This document shows, piece after piece, positions 7,275 through 14,308 of a stretch of DNA of 34,595 nt. The stretch covers positions 1-34,595 of the forward strand of contig JALWZS010000045.1 of NCBI GenBank assembly GCA_027002475.1. The letters are read 5' to 3'. A program made the translations under genes and the position numbers. The DNA is from a bacterium. GTDB taxonomy: Bacteria > Patescibacteriota > 4484-211 > GCA-002791395. The notes under the pieces were generated by a model. The model saw only the letters and a list, made by a program, of their open reading frames with translations. It did not search any database and was not told the origin of the DNA. Numbering within the stretch: position 1 is the first letter of the stretch; every line of letters starts with the position of its first letter.

Positions 7275-7628
7275 ATGTCAAGCGATAAAAGTGTTTCTAC
7301 CAAATACAATCCCATGCCATTAATCTTTACACTAACTGTAATAGCAACCAGCCTTATAATTGCACTCCTAGCACTATTTATTGCAAACAAGATTAGCAAG
7401 GCACAAAAAGAAGTATCTGTATACACTAACTATGAAAAGCTTAACATCAATATCACGCCTCAACCCACTAAAGCCATTACTCCCACCCCTAGATCGGCAA
7501 CACCAACACCACTTCCAACTCTAAGTGAAGAACAAAAAGAAGAGGTGAAAGATACATTTAAAAAAGAATTCGATGACAAAGGCTTAGAGATTCCACCAGA
7601 GGCGCTAAAAGAACTAGAGAACCTCTAA
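7275..7628 (+). CDS. Membrane-anchored protein with Thr/Pro linker, unknown function
   Basis: 117 aa from ATG at 7275; a GTG three bases earlier is the only alternative. A hydrophilic N-terminus is followed by one transmembrane helix (about residues 15-40), then a short segment, a Thr/Pro-rich linker of the TPTP type (about 62-85), and a charged, probably helical C-terminus. The design (anchor, proline linker, small head) resembles the exported protein at 3471-4118 without sequence similarity. It lies between pilM and the adhesin gene, convergent with the latter (stop codons three bases apart). A link to the pilus is suggested by position only. Confidence 0.75.
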   Translation: MSSDKSVSTKYNPMPLIFTLTVIATSLIIALLALFIANKISKAQKEVSVYTNYEKLNINITPQPTKAITPTPRSATPTPLPTLSEEQKEEVKDTFKKEFDDKGLEIPPEALKELENL

Positions 7629-7631
7629 CTT

Positions 7632-9575
7632 CTAGCGGGGAACCTCACCCCAGTAGTAATGTTGTGTTTCGTTGTTTAGATATTGTGCGAGTTTTGAGTC
7701 CAGAACGTAGCGAGGTTGCCATACAAATTTTTCAGCAGGTGTATTTGTATTGTTATCTGTGCCACTTGTTCCTAAGTCTCTAGATATACTAAACCCTGCT
7801 AGAGCAATTACAGAACCATTAACGGTTAATGTCTTCCTTGATAAACCTGTTGTGTCTGAATCAAAGGTCCCATCACAAATAAAAAATCCTGCAATGTTCT
7901 CTACGTTCTGATTCGTAACAGAAATATCTCCCTCAACAAGAAAAACAACAACGTTATCATCTCCCACAGTGTAGTCTGTAGATATATCCATATCTCCTTC
8001 AACAATTACAACTTGAGTTACGTCTGCATTCTTCCATGAATTTTTAACAGTCGTAGCATCTAGATCATAGTCACCATGTTCTATGTATATTCCGTCACTC
8101 GTAGGAAGAGCCGCGCCGCTCAAATCTGTTGCGCGCTGTTTTAGCTCAGTATATTTGGGTAAAACATCACTAATTTGCGATTTATTACTTAATGCGTGAG
8201 TATAAGAATCGTCTATCCAGCCGGTAGAAGACTCAATCGTTACAGATCCGTAATCACTAGCTACATCTGCTTCACTAGTATCATCACCTGTTGGGGGAGT
8301 AGGCAAGTAAATTTCGCCTTGAATAAACATCGATCCATCTGGGGCTAAGACCCAAGGAGCAGCAAGTTCGTAGGCAGGGCTTGTACTACAATTACCAGCC
8401 ATATCACAGATTCGATACTGCACTCTAAAAGGATAGTGCGCACTATCTCCAAAGTCTATCTCTCCTGTATTTAATTCAACTAAGCTAGTCTCACCATCGC
8501 TTGCATTTTGCCCATTAGAAATTAATTTGACTGAGTCAACAGGTAGCCAACTACTCCAATATTGGCCGTTATGTTCTGTATAGTATTTGTACTCTGCTGT
8601 GCTAACATCCACTCCACTAGTTACATCCTGAATATCTGCACTAGTGCTATAGCAGTGGTTACAAGTACCATTAGTTGCCGTAAAGTTTTGCCACGGGTTA
8701 GGAATAACTGTATCAATCTTTAATGGTGCAGTATGTTCGCTTTCAACGTTACCATCGTTATCCTCACTATAATAATGCAAAGTGTGCGCTCCTTCATCAG
8801 AAAACGTAAAGTTAACATGCTCCGTAGTCCCACCTGCAGACCTAACTTCTACCTGATCCCAATAGACTAAAGCGGCAGGCGTACCAGTCGCACCAAGTTT
8901 TACATATATGTAATTTGTTGAAGAAGGAACAGTAAACGTAGCAGTAGCGTTATGCCACGACCAATTAACACCTTCGATATGATTGGATGTTGCAAGCAAA
9001 GTATCGTTATCTCCATTAACATCTTCACCCCAAACCTCAAAGTACGCGTAGTCACCACTAAACATTAAAGTCCTAGCCCAGGCGCTTATTTCAACCAACT
9101 CTCCTGCAGGTAGCTCTATCGAATATGGCTCGTTATACCAATAATAGAAAGTGGGTGTAAGCCCAATAAACAAAATCGCAGCAGAACGAGACCCATCATG
9201 TGCTGAAAACGAACTACTATAGTACAAGACCAAACCAGAGGTACCTTTATACCAGTTGTCTATGTCTGAACCAGTTAAAGTCTCGAAAGAGTTATTTAAA
9301 AAAGGATTTAACTGTGTAGTTGTAAACTGTGTAACAACAGGTGTACCGCTATCAATCCAATATGTATTTTCAGCAACACCACTTTCCGAGTCAGTAATAG
9401 ATAAATCCACATCAATATTGCTGCGATACCAGTTATCCTGGCCTGCAGTTCCAGAATAACTCCTAGTTGTAGTAGGTGGAGTAGTATCAGCTGCATACAC
9501 ATTCCTAGACGGAAATACCACCACAAGAACGAAGCCAATAAGGAATGCTACAAACAACTTTCTGGCAGTTCTCAT
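7632..9575 (-). CDS. Large secreted adhesin-like protein of the pilus cluster
   Basis: Predicted 647-aa exported protein. A signal peptide (MRTARKLFVAFLIGFVLVVV, cleavage near residue 28) precedes an OmpL47-type Ig-like domain that begins TTPPTTTRSYSGTAG and ends FSDEGAHTLHYYSEDNDGNV. Between these halves (about residues 90-235) sits a CBM4/9 (CenC)-like jelly-roll: NPFLNNSFE at its start, a W-rich centre, and VYWDQVEVR at its end. A second Ig-like repeat with paired Cys follows, then a Thr/Asp-rich C-terminal domain of about 220 residues ending HYYWGEVPR. The start at 9575 is preferred to GTG 9590 because a -10 box overlaps the latter. It is the last gene after the minor prepilins and PilX-like gene, which suggests a pilus-tip or surface adhesin, perhaps for glycans. 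Function is inferred. Confidence 0.8.
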   Translation of the reverse strand: MRTARKLFVAFLIGFVLVVVFPSRNVYAADTTPPTTTRSYSGTAGQDNWYRSNIDVDLSITDSESGVAENTYWIDSGTPVVTQFTTTQLNPFLNNSFETLTGSDIDNWYKGTSGLVLYYSSSFSAHDGSRSAAILFIGLTPTFYYWYNEPYSIELPAGELVEISAWARTLMFSGDYAYFEVWGEDVNGDNDTLLATSNHIEGVNWSWHNATATFTVPSSTNYIYVKLGATGTPAALVYWDQVEVRSAGGTTEHVNFTFSDEGAHTLHYYSEDNDGNVESEHTAPLKIDTVIPNPWQNFTATNGTCNHCYSTSADIQDVTSGVDVSTAEYKYYTEHNGQYWSSWLPVDSVKLISNGQNASDGETSLVELNTGEIDFGDSAHYPFRVQYRICDMAGNCSTSPAYELAAPWVLAPDGSMFIQGEIYLPTPPTGDDTSEADVASDYGSVTIESSTGWIDDSYTHALSNKSQISDVLPKYTELKQRATDLSGAALPTSDGIYIEHGDYDLDATTVKNSWKNADVTQVVIVEGDMDISTDYTVGDDNVVVFLVEGDISVTNQNVENIAGFFICDGTFDSDTTGLSRKTLTVNGSVIALAGFSISRDLGTSGTDNNTNTPAEKFVWQPRYVLDSKLAQYLNNETQHYYWGEVPR

Positions 9576-9581
9576 GTGATA

Positions 9582-9587
9582 AATATA
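9582..9587 (-). promoter_or_regulatory. -10 box of the adhesin gene
   Basis: TATATT on the minus strand six bases before the ATG at 9575. Supports the ATG over the GTG at 9590. Confidence 0.35.
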
Positions 9588-9623
9588 CACTAAAAACGAC
9601 TAGTAGGGTAGAGAAAAAGAAAC

Positions 9624-10412
9624 TTACTTAGATAAAGATCCCTGACTCGAAAATAACACGTAGTCCAATATAGATGGTGGCACTGGAGCACTTCTTTGCA
9701 CTTGTACAGTCCTTTCAGTCTCTCCAGACTGCCCAGTAGAAGTAAGTACCGTACTTTGTACAGGAATTACATTAGAAGCAGATGGCGACACTGATAGTGA
9801 TGTGTCTGCATACATAGCTCTAAAGCGAATGACTCGATCCTTTCCACCTGCACTTCTGTTATCTACGGAGATACTTTCTGTGCATTTTCGTGTATTGACA
9901 TTAAAAGTTCCAGAATCAAAGTTAGCACCACTAATACTCCCACACTCGTAAGCGTATCTAGAAACTGTGTATGGTTCGGCATCACCGTGTATTTTAGTAA
10001 CAACTAATGCAGTGCCTTCATCCCATGTATATGAAACAGTACCAGCGATACAAGTAGCGCAGTCCAGATTAATTTGTGCCACTGAATCCTTTTCTAGTTT
10101 ACTTATATTGAGAGCAGTAGATTGCTCTACTGTAACTTCTTTGATATACGCACCACTCTGCAGGGGAGTAGGGGTTGTAATTGGCACTGGAGCGCCGCCA
10201 CCTTGTTCTAATTCTAGAAGCTTTTCTTCTAACCCCGCCTCTGCCGCAGAGTACGCACGATTACTTTCCTCGTTTAGGTTCGTTTCCTCAATGTTTTTTA
10301 TTGCGGTACCTGCAATTGAAAAACCTATTGTAGCGGCAACTAAGATAACAAGTAGTATAAGTGGCAAGACCTGACCTTCTTTATTAACTAAGGCAGTTCT
10401 TTTTATTTCCAT
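9624..10412 (-). CDS. PilX-like pilus assembly protein
   Basis: 262 aa from ATG at 10412. The N-terminus KEGQVLPLILLVILVAATIG, followed by NEESNRAYSAAEAGLEEKL, is the PilX-like pattern: a hydrophobic helix with a preceding Gly and then the AAEAG segment. The canonical FTLIE with Glu at position +5 is absent, so it is a non-classical prepilin or membrane-retained protein. A Pro/Thr stretch (about 76-85) leads to a beta-rich C-terminal domain with four Cys. A longer start at 10448 is possible but adds a charged stretch uncommon in this family. It follows three canonical minor prepilins and precedes the adhesin gene, which suggests it helps initiate or cap the pilus. Confidence 0.75.
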   Translation of the reverse strand: MEIKRTALVNKEGQVLPLILLVILVAATIGFSIAGTAIKNIEETNLNEESNRAYSAAEAGLEEKLLELEQGGGAPVPITTPTPLQSGAYIKEVTVEQSTALNISKLEKDSVAQINLDCATCIAGTVSYTWDEGTALVVTKIHGDAEPYTVSRYAYECGSISGANFDSGTFNVNTRKCTESISVDNRSAGGKDRVIRFRAMYADTSLSVSPSASNVIPVQSTVLTSTGQSGETERTVQVQRSAPVPPSILDYVLFSSQGSLSK

Positions 10413-10461
10413 ATTTATTAAATTACCCTTTAAGCATCGACTTGTCAATTTAAGTTATACA

Positions 10462-11034
10462 CTAGTAGCCTCTTGTAATAACTATGCGTTTAAATTCAAG
10501 AGTAGCTTGACCATGAACATCCGAGAGCGCGTCAGATTGACTAAGCTTTAACGCAATTGTTACCTTATCTGGATCAACTACCGACTCATCTACATTTGCA
10601 GTAAATGAGTCAACTGTTACTGTGCTACTAGTTAGTTCACACCCATCCCCACTACTACAAGTAGACGTGCCGTCACAATCAGACGTCTTTTTGTATAATT
10701 TCCCGTTGCTGAGGTAAATGGTAACTGTCGAGCAATTACCATTTGATGCATACTCTAGATTAGAATCGCTATTAGGGATCGTCAGTTGTACACCTGTATT
10801 AGAGTAAACACTAGTAGCGTCTTCTGCACTTCGTATTGTCCTAACAAGTTGTTCCATAACCCTTAACCCCTCATGGTTAACCTGAGTAACGACATCAGCC
10901 TTATCATATGCACCAGTTAAAGAAATAAATGCAGTTATAGAAACTCCTGCGATTGCCATAATCAAACCTATTGATACAAGGAGCTCTATAAGTGTAAAAC
11001 CGGAATATTTTGAAGGCGAGTTTAATTTCTCCAT
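10462..11034 (-). CDS. Minor prepilin (PilW/GspJ-like)
   Basis: 190 aa. A short basic leader ends at the prepilin peptidase site, SG/FTLIELLVSIGLIM (from residue 11), with Glu at +5. The helix is followed by a region typical of PilW/GspJ proteins (VNHEGLRVMEQLVRTIRSAE) and a beta-rich C-terminal domain with several Cys (DCDGTSTCSSGDGCE). It starts inside the end of the preceding prepilin gene (13-base overlap), so the two are translated together. Cleaved by PilD and built into or near the pilus tip, by analogy. Confidence 0.9.
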   Translation of the reverse strand: MEKLNSPSKYSGFTLIELLVSIGLIMAIAGVSITAFISLTGAYDKADVVTQVNHEGLRVMEQLVRTIRSAEDATSVYSNTGVQLTIPNSDSNLEYASNGNCSTVTIYLSNGKLYKKTSDCDGTSTCSSGDGCELTSSTVTVDSFTANVDESVVDPDKVTIALKLSQSDALSDVHGQATLEFKRIVITRGY

Positions 11035-11504
11035 TTAGTTAAAATAGTACCAGTTTCGACTTTAGAATATCCAGAAGCAGAACTACCGTTATTCCATAAG
11101 ACATAAACTGTGACTTCTTTTCGTGTAGCATCTCCTGAAATTCTAAAGACTTGGTAAAGATGCACTGTAGCGTTATTTATTACAACCCCTTGTATTTCGC
11201 ATCCCTCCTTCATAGTACCCGAATCGATACTGCACTGAGAAGGCTCCAGTCCATCGCCACTTGGGTTTTTCTGGTAGTCCCCATTGCCTAATGCAAAGAA
11301 TTCAGCCGAGTTGGTATCACGATAAAATCTAACAAAGTCAATCCCAGCATCCGCATATTCTTGAGCAACTGATCGAATCCTTGAGGCATCTGAGGTATTC
11401 AACGTAGTAACCGCCAGCTTGGTTAATGCCGCAACAACAACAAGCATTAACCCAATAGCAATTAAGATTTCAATAAGTGATAAACCTTTATCATTTACAA
11501 ACAT
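11022..11504 (-). CDS. Minor prepilin (PilV/GspI-like)
   Basis: 160 aa from ATG at 11504, giving MFVNDKGLSLIEILIAIGLML: peptidase site KG/LSLIE with Glu at +5, then the pilin helix. An alternative start at 11540 would overlap the upstream prepilin and push the site too far inward. The head domain is short, with one predicted disulfide pair (CSIDSGTMKEGC). It lies in the minor-pilin run between a GspG-like and a PilW-like gene and overlaps the latter by 13 bases. PilV-like identity is inferred from order and helix type. Confidence 0.88.
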   Translation of the reverse strand: MFVNDKGLSLIEILIAIGLMLVVVAALTKLAVTTLNTSDASRIRSVAQEYADAGIDFVRFYRDTNSAEFFALGNGDYQKNPSGDGLEPSQCSIDSGTMKEGCEIQGVVINNATVHLYQVFRISGDATRKEVTVYVLWNNGSSASGYSKVETGTILTKWRN

Positions 11505-11517
11505 ACTCTTTACAATA

Positions 11518-11970
11518 TTAGTTGTCGCAATACCCGGCATCCGCCTGACAAGTCAATGAACCACCACACGTAGTATATGTTCCTTCATTATTCTCAAGTG
11601 TAGCTGATAGTTGGTAGCACTTTGGTATTGAATTTATTTCATGCACTGAGTACGAATAATAGTATGTAGAATCATTTATAGGGTCAGTTGGCCATTCAGA
11701 TATATAGTCGGCGAGCACAGTAGATAAATCTGAGTAAGTTGGTGCATCAGTTGACGAAGGGTACTGTCTCCCATGATCTAAGTAATATTGCTCGAGCGCA
11801 CTACGAACCGCCTGTAAGTCAGTTTCACGCTTTGTGTTTCTCCCCTTACCATAAAAAACGGCAGGCTTTAAAATGGCTATAGAAACAGCTGAAAGAACAC
11901 CTAGGATTACAATTACAACCAACAGCTCAATAAGGGTAAATCCTTTGTTTTTATTAAAACGTCTTTTCAT
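11518..11970 (-). CDS. Prepilin, GspG/PilA-like
   Basis: 150 aa. MKRRFNKNKG/FTLIELLVVIVILG is a textbook type III signal with Glu at +5. The region TKRETDLQAVRSALEQYYLDHGRQYPSS is typical of pseudopilin G or PilA-like proteins. Four Cys lie in the last third (KCYQL, TTCGG, TCQADAGYC). A -10 box TATATT (11986-11981) lies ten bases before the ATG. It is the first prepilin downstream of pilD on the same strand. Confidence 0.92.
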   Translation of the reverse strand: MKRRFNKNKGFTLIELLVVIVILGVLSAVSIAILKPAVFYGKGRNTKRETDLQAVRSALEQYYLDHGRQYPSSTDAPTYSDLSTVLADYISEWPTDPINDSTYYYSYSVHEINSIPKCYQLSATLENNEGTYTTCGGSLTCQADAGYCDN

Positions 11971-11980
11971 AAAAGGCAGT

Positions 11981-11986
11981 AATATA
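11981..11986 (-). promoter_or_regulatory. -10 box of the GspG-like prepilin gene
   Basis: TATATT on the minus strand, ten bases before the ATG at 11970. No -35 box is clear. Confidence 0.3.
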
Positions 11987-11997
11987 TGTTTAGACTA

Positions 11998-12807
11998 CTA
12001 GATAGCAATGCTTAATGTCAAGTATCCACTGATAATAATATCAGCCCACAAGAATGCAATTAATGCTCCTGTTGCCATATATGGTCCAAAAGGAATCGTT
12101 TGTCCAATCTTACGCTTTCCAATAAGTAAAAAGACTACAGCAATAAGCCCTCCAATCATAAACGACAAATACATTCCAACTAAAGTGCCTAGCGCCGAAA
12201 GAAATAGTCCTATTACAAACGCTAACTGCACGTCACCGCCCCCCATACCTTTACCCTTTGTTCCAAAATGAAGAATCGCAAAAAAACTCGAAGCTGCAAG
12301 GGCAGATAAAACTCTAACTGTTAATTCAAATATCCACTCATTCTTATCCGCTGATACTACAAATAAGTAAACTTGCCAAAAGACGAAAACAAGAAGTAAG
12401 AAATATAAAACGCTTTCGTTGATAATCCCGTATTTAATGTCAATCATGCTTATAACAAATAGGGAATAGGCGAACAACATAGCTATGGCAACAGTTAATA
12501 AAGTTGTATTTGATTGCACCCAAAAAGACCACATTACAAACATCGTTATTAAACCCGTTAAGATTTCTGAGATAACGTACTGTATTGACATCTTCTTGCC
12601 GCAACAACATGTTTTACCCCGCTGCACAAGAAAAGAAATCACAGGAATGAGTTCGTACCATGCTAGCGTATGGTTGCAGTAGTCACAATGAGAACGCCCA
12701 ACTATTACACCTTCTCCCGCAGGTAATCTATCTATAACTACATTCAAAAACGACCCTATAAATGCGCCTATTATAAAAAACACACATAAACTAAGTATCC
12801 ACCACAT
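11998..12807 (-). CDS. pilD: Prepilin peptidase / N-methyltransferase PilD
   Basis: Integral membrane aspartic protease that cleaves prepilin leaders and methylates the new N-terminus. The N-terminal segment GAFIGSFLNVVIDRLPAG is diagnostic. The cytoplasmic cysteine domain shows CDYC and then CCCG, where the usual second CxxC has collapsed to three adjacent Cys. The two catalytic aspartates are in DIKYGIIN and GGGDVQ. Several transmembrane helices fill the rest; 269 aa is normal. All five canonical prepilins in the window are likely substrates. It heads the run of minor prepilins and diverges from the prepilin gene at 12866. Confidence 0.96.
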   Translation of the reverse strand: MWWILSLCVFFIIGAFIGSFLNVVIDRLPAGEGVIVGRSHCDYCNHTLAWYELIPVISFLVQRGKTCCCGKKMSIQYVISEILTGLITMFVMWSFWVQSNTTLLTVAIAMLFAYSLFVISMIDIKYGIINESVLYFLLLVFVFWQVYLFVVSADKNEWIFELTVRVLSALAASSFFAILHFGTKGKGMGGGDVQLAFVIGLFLSALGTLVGMYLSFMIGGLIAVVFLLIGKRKIGQTIPFGPYMATGALIAFLWADIIISGYLTLSIAI

Positions 12808-12813
12808 TTAATT

Positions 12814-12819
12814 ATTGTA
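12814..12819 (-). promoter_or_regulatory. -10 box of pilD, leaderless configuration
   Basis: TACAAT on the minus strand six bases before the pilD ATG at 12807. Confidence 0.45.
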
Positions 12820-12865
12820 TCAGTACATTTTGCTACAAAATATTTTATGTTAGGATTATTTAAGT

Positions 12866-13393
12866 ATGGATGGTAAAAATTCAAGCGGGTTTTCGCTAAT
12901 TGAACTTATGATTGTTGTTGGAATCATAAGCATGGTCTCAGCGATCTTGATGCTCACAATAAATCCTCTACAGATAATGTTTCGAGCCCGTGATAGTGAC
13001 AGAGTTACCGACATTGGAACTATTAACAACGCAATACAAAACTACATGACAATAAAAAAGCAAACCATTTGCGAAGGAGTAGGGCAGTGCAATGTCGATT
13101 TTGAGCTAAATGGAAGCGATCCGGTCAGTCAAGTTCTAGTAAATTCACAAGTCCTAAAAACAATACCCGAACCACCAAAAGACGCACTTAGCGAAAAATG
13201 CGATTACCACATTTTTCTTTTAAATAACGACGATGATTATTTACTACGTTGGTGCTTTGAGTCTTGGACAAAAGCAGATGTTGACCGCTTAGTAGGAGAT
13301 GAAGCGCATTTTTGTACTTGGGATCAAACAGACAACATTGCCATATGTTTTGCTAATAAAAAATATTCAATCCCTGCGATAAAATATAATTAA
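12866..13393 (+). CDS. Prepilin encoded opposite to the main pilus genes
   Basis: 175 aa. MDGKNSSG/FSLIELMIVVGIISMV carries the PilD site with Glu at +5 and a pilin helix. The segment RARDSDRVTDIGTINNAIQNYM resembles GspG/PilA helices. The head contains six Cys in three local pairs or loops (TICEGVGQC, KCDYH with RWCFE, HFCTW with AICFA). Unlike the other prepilins it is on the plus strand, divergent from pilD, and paired with a small membrane gene that starts two bases after its stop. A specialised minor pilin is likely; its role is unknown. Confidence 0.88.
   Translation: MDGKNSSGFSLIELMIVVGIISMVSAILMLTINPLQIMFRARDSDRVTDIGTINNAIQNYMTIKKQTICEGVGQCNVDFELNGSDPVSQVLVNSQVLKTIPEPPKDALSEKCDYHIFLLNNDDDYLLRWCFESWTKADVDRLVGDEAHFCTWDQTDNIAICFANKKYSIPAIKYN
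13385..13390 (+). promoter_or_regulatory. -10-like box overlapping the prepilin stop
   Basis: TATAAT five bases before the ATG at 13396 and adjoining the TAA of the upstream prepilin. It may be fortuitous, since it encodes the last Tyr-Asn codons. Confidence 0.3.
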
Positions 13394-13395
13394 CC

Positions 13396-13602
13396 ATGCT
13401 TAGAATACTGAAAATACTAAACGACAACAGCCTTGTTTTACTGAGTGTTGGTGCTCTTCTAACTGTAATAGGCATTGTTACTTACACAATAAGACGACGA
13501 CGTAATAAGACGCGACCGACACAACAAGCTGATAATAAACAACACGTTCCAAACCAGGAAGAACTACAACGAGCTAAAGACATCTTCCGAAATATCGAGT
13601 AA
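13396..13602 (+). CDS. Small single-span membrane protein downstream of the prepilin
   Basis: 68 aa with no recognised family. One transmembrane helix (about residues 12-31, LVLLSVGALLTVIGIVTY) is followed directly by a strongly basic stretch (IRRRRNKTR), a Gln/Asn-rich linker, and a short amphipathic helix (PNQEELQRAKDIFRNIE). The basic stop-transfer segment places the C-terminus in the cytoplasm. It starts two bases after the prepilin stop and is probably cotranscribed, so a role next to that prepilin is plausible but unproven. Confidence 0.7.
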   Translation: MLRILKILNDNSLVLLSVGALLTVIGIVTYTIRRRRNKTRPTQQADNKQHVPNQEELQRAKDIFRNIE

Positions 13603-13660
13603 ATATCCTTTCGTTTCTATAAAGTCTCAAGGTATAACCACAATTAGTCGTGAACGGTGG

Positions 13661-13704
13661 CACATAAGCGAAGAGACCGCCAAAGCGGTCTCTTGCTTTA
13701 CGTG
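13661..13704. terminator. Long bidirectional hairpin terminator at the end of the major pilin gene
   Basis: AAGAGACCGC / GCGGTCTCTT form a perfect 10-bp stem with loop CAAA (13671-13694). It extends through AAGC/GCTT past one bulged G, and further through CACAT/ACGTG with a bulge and a G-T pair. It serves the major pilin (minus) and the small membrane gene (plus). Flanking AACCAC (13636-13641) and GTGGTT (13702-13707) can also pair, in competition with the outermost part. The T-run is weak on both strands, so it may act also as an mRNA 3' stabiliser. The rest of 13603-13716 shows no frame. Confidence 0.7.
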
Positions 13705-13716
13705 GTTTACTCAAGA

Positions 13717-14199
13717 TTACTGAGCAGTACAACTTGTTCCACCGCCAGGTGAATCTTCAGAATCTGCGAACACAAATGCTCCTGCAGTACCTACACTTGG
13801 AGCTGTGTCACAACACAAATACGTTTGGCCGTCACCGGAGTAATATGTCCAGTATCCGGTGCTAGTACAACCAGTACTCTTGGCATCTAACTCACCGTAA
13901 ACGATTGTTTGATACGTTCCCACGTCGAGGGTCACATCAGAGACTTGCTGCTTCAAGAACCCTTGGGAAACAAGCGTACTCATTGTTAACCCAGAGTAAC
14001 TACCGCTGTTAGTAGTGTAGTAAGACTCAACAGCAGTTGCCACTTGACCAACGTCGTTCTTGACTCCTGAGTCGTTAGCTTCTTTGATACGCTCTGAAGG
14101 ATTGATAGCGACCAAAACAACTGACGCAAGAATACCAAGAACTGCGATCACGACCAAAAGCTCAATAAGGGTGAATCCCTTTTTGGCAAATTTAAACAT
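13717..14199 (-). CDS. Major type IV pilin
   Basis: 160 aa. MFKFAKKG/FTLIELLVVIAVLG is a classical prepilin with a seven-residue basic leader and Glu at +5; NPSERIKEANDSGVKNDVGQVATAVESYYT is the usual helix continuation (shown partly: NPSERIKEAND). The head ends in a Cys-rich, Gly/Ser-rich tail (YLCCDTAP, GGGTSCTAQ). It is called the major pilin because it has by far the strongest ribosome-binding site in the window, sits right after pilC, and ends in a strong hairpin. A GTG at 14208 lies within the ribosome-binding site and is not the start. Confidence 0.92.
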   Translation of the reverse strand: MFKFAKKGFTLIELLVVIAVLGILASVVLVAINPSERIKEANDSGVKNDVGQVATAVESYYTTNSGSYSGLTMSTLVSQGFLKQQVSDVTLDVGTYQTIVYGELDAKSTGCTSTGYWTYYSGDGQTYLCCDTAPSVGTAGAFVFADSEDSPGGGTSCTAQ

Positions 14200-14204
14200 C
14201 TTTC

Positions 14205-14215
14205 TCACCCCCTTT
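14205..14215 (-). promoter_or_regulatory. Extended Shine-Dalgarno site of the major pilin
   Basis: AAAGGGGGTGA on the minus strand, five bases before the ATG at 14199. It can pair over eleven bases with the usual 16S rRNA 3' end (one G-U pair). Confidence 0.8.
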
Positions 14216-14276
14216 CAAATTTTTAACTTTTTCAATCTTTTTTCTAAGGTTTGGGCAGTTTGACATGAGCTTTAGG

Positions 14277-14308
14277 TTTATAGTTTCATACTAAAATTGA
14301 CTTGTCAA
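14277..14308 (-). promoter_or_regulatory. Possible promoter of the major pilin
   Basis: TTGACA (14308-14303) at the end of pilC and TATAAA (14282-14277), but with a 20-base spacer, longer than usual. It would give a leader of roughly 70 bases containing the strong ribosome-binding site. Confidence 0.35.

Noticed and set aside
13603-13716. A tRNA or other classical RNA gene in the gap after the small membrane gene.
   Set aside because: No cloverleaf or CCA end; the structure is a hairpin with flanking repeats.
14206-14208. GTG at 14208 as start of the major pilin.
   Set aside because: It lies within the ribosome-binding site; the ATG at 14199 has ideal spacing.
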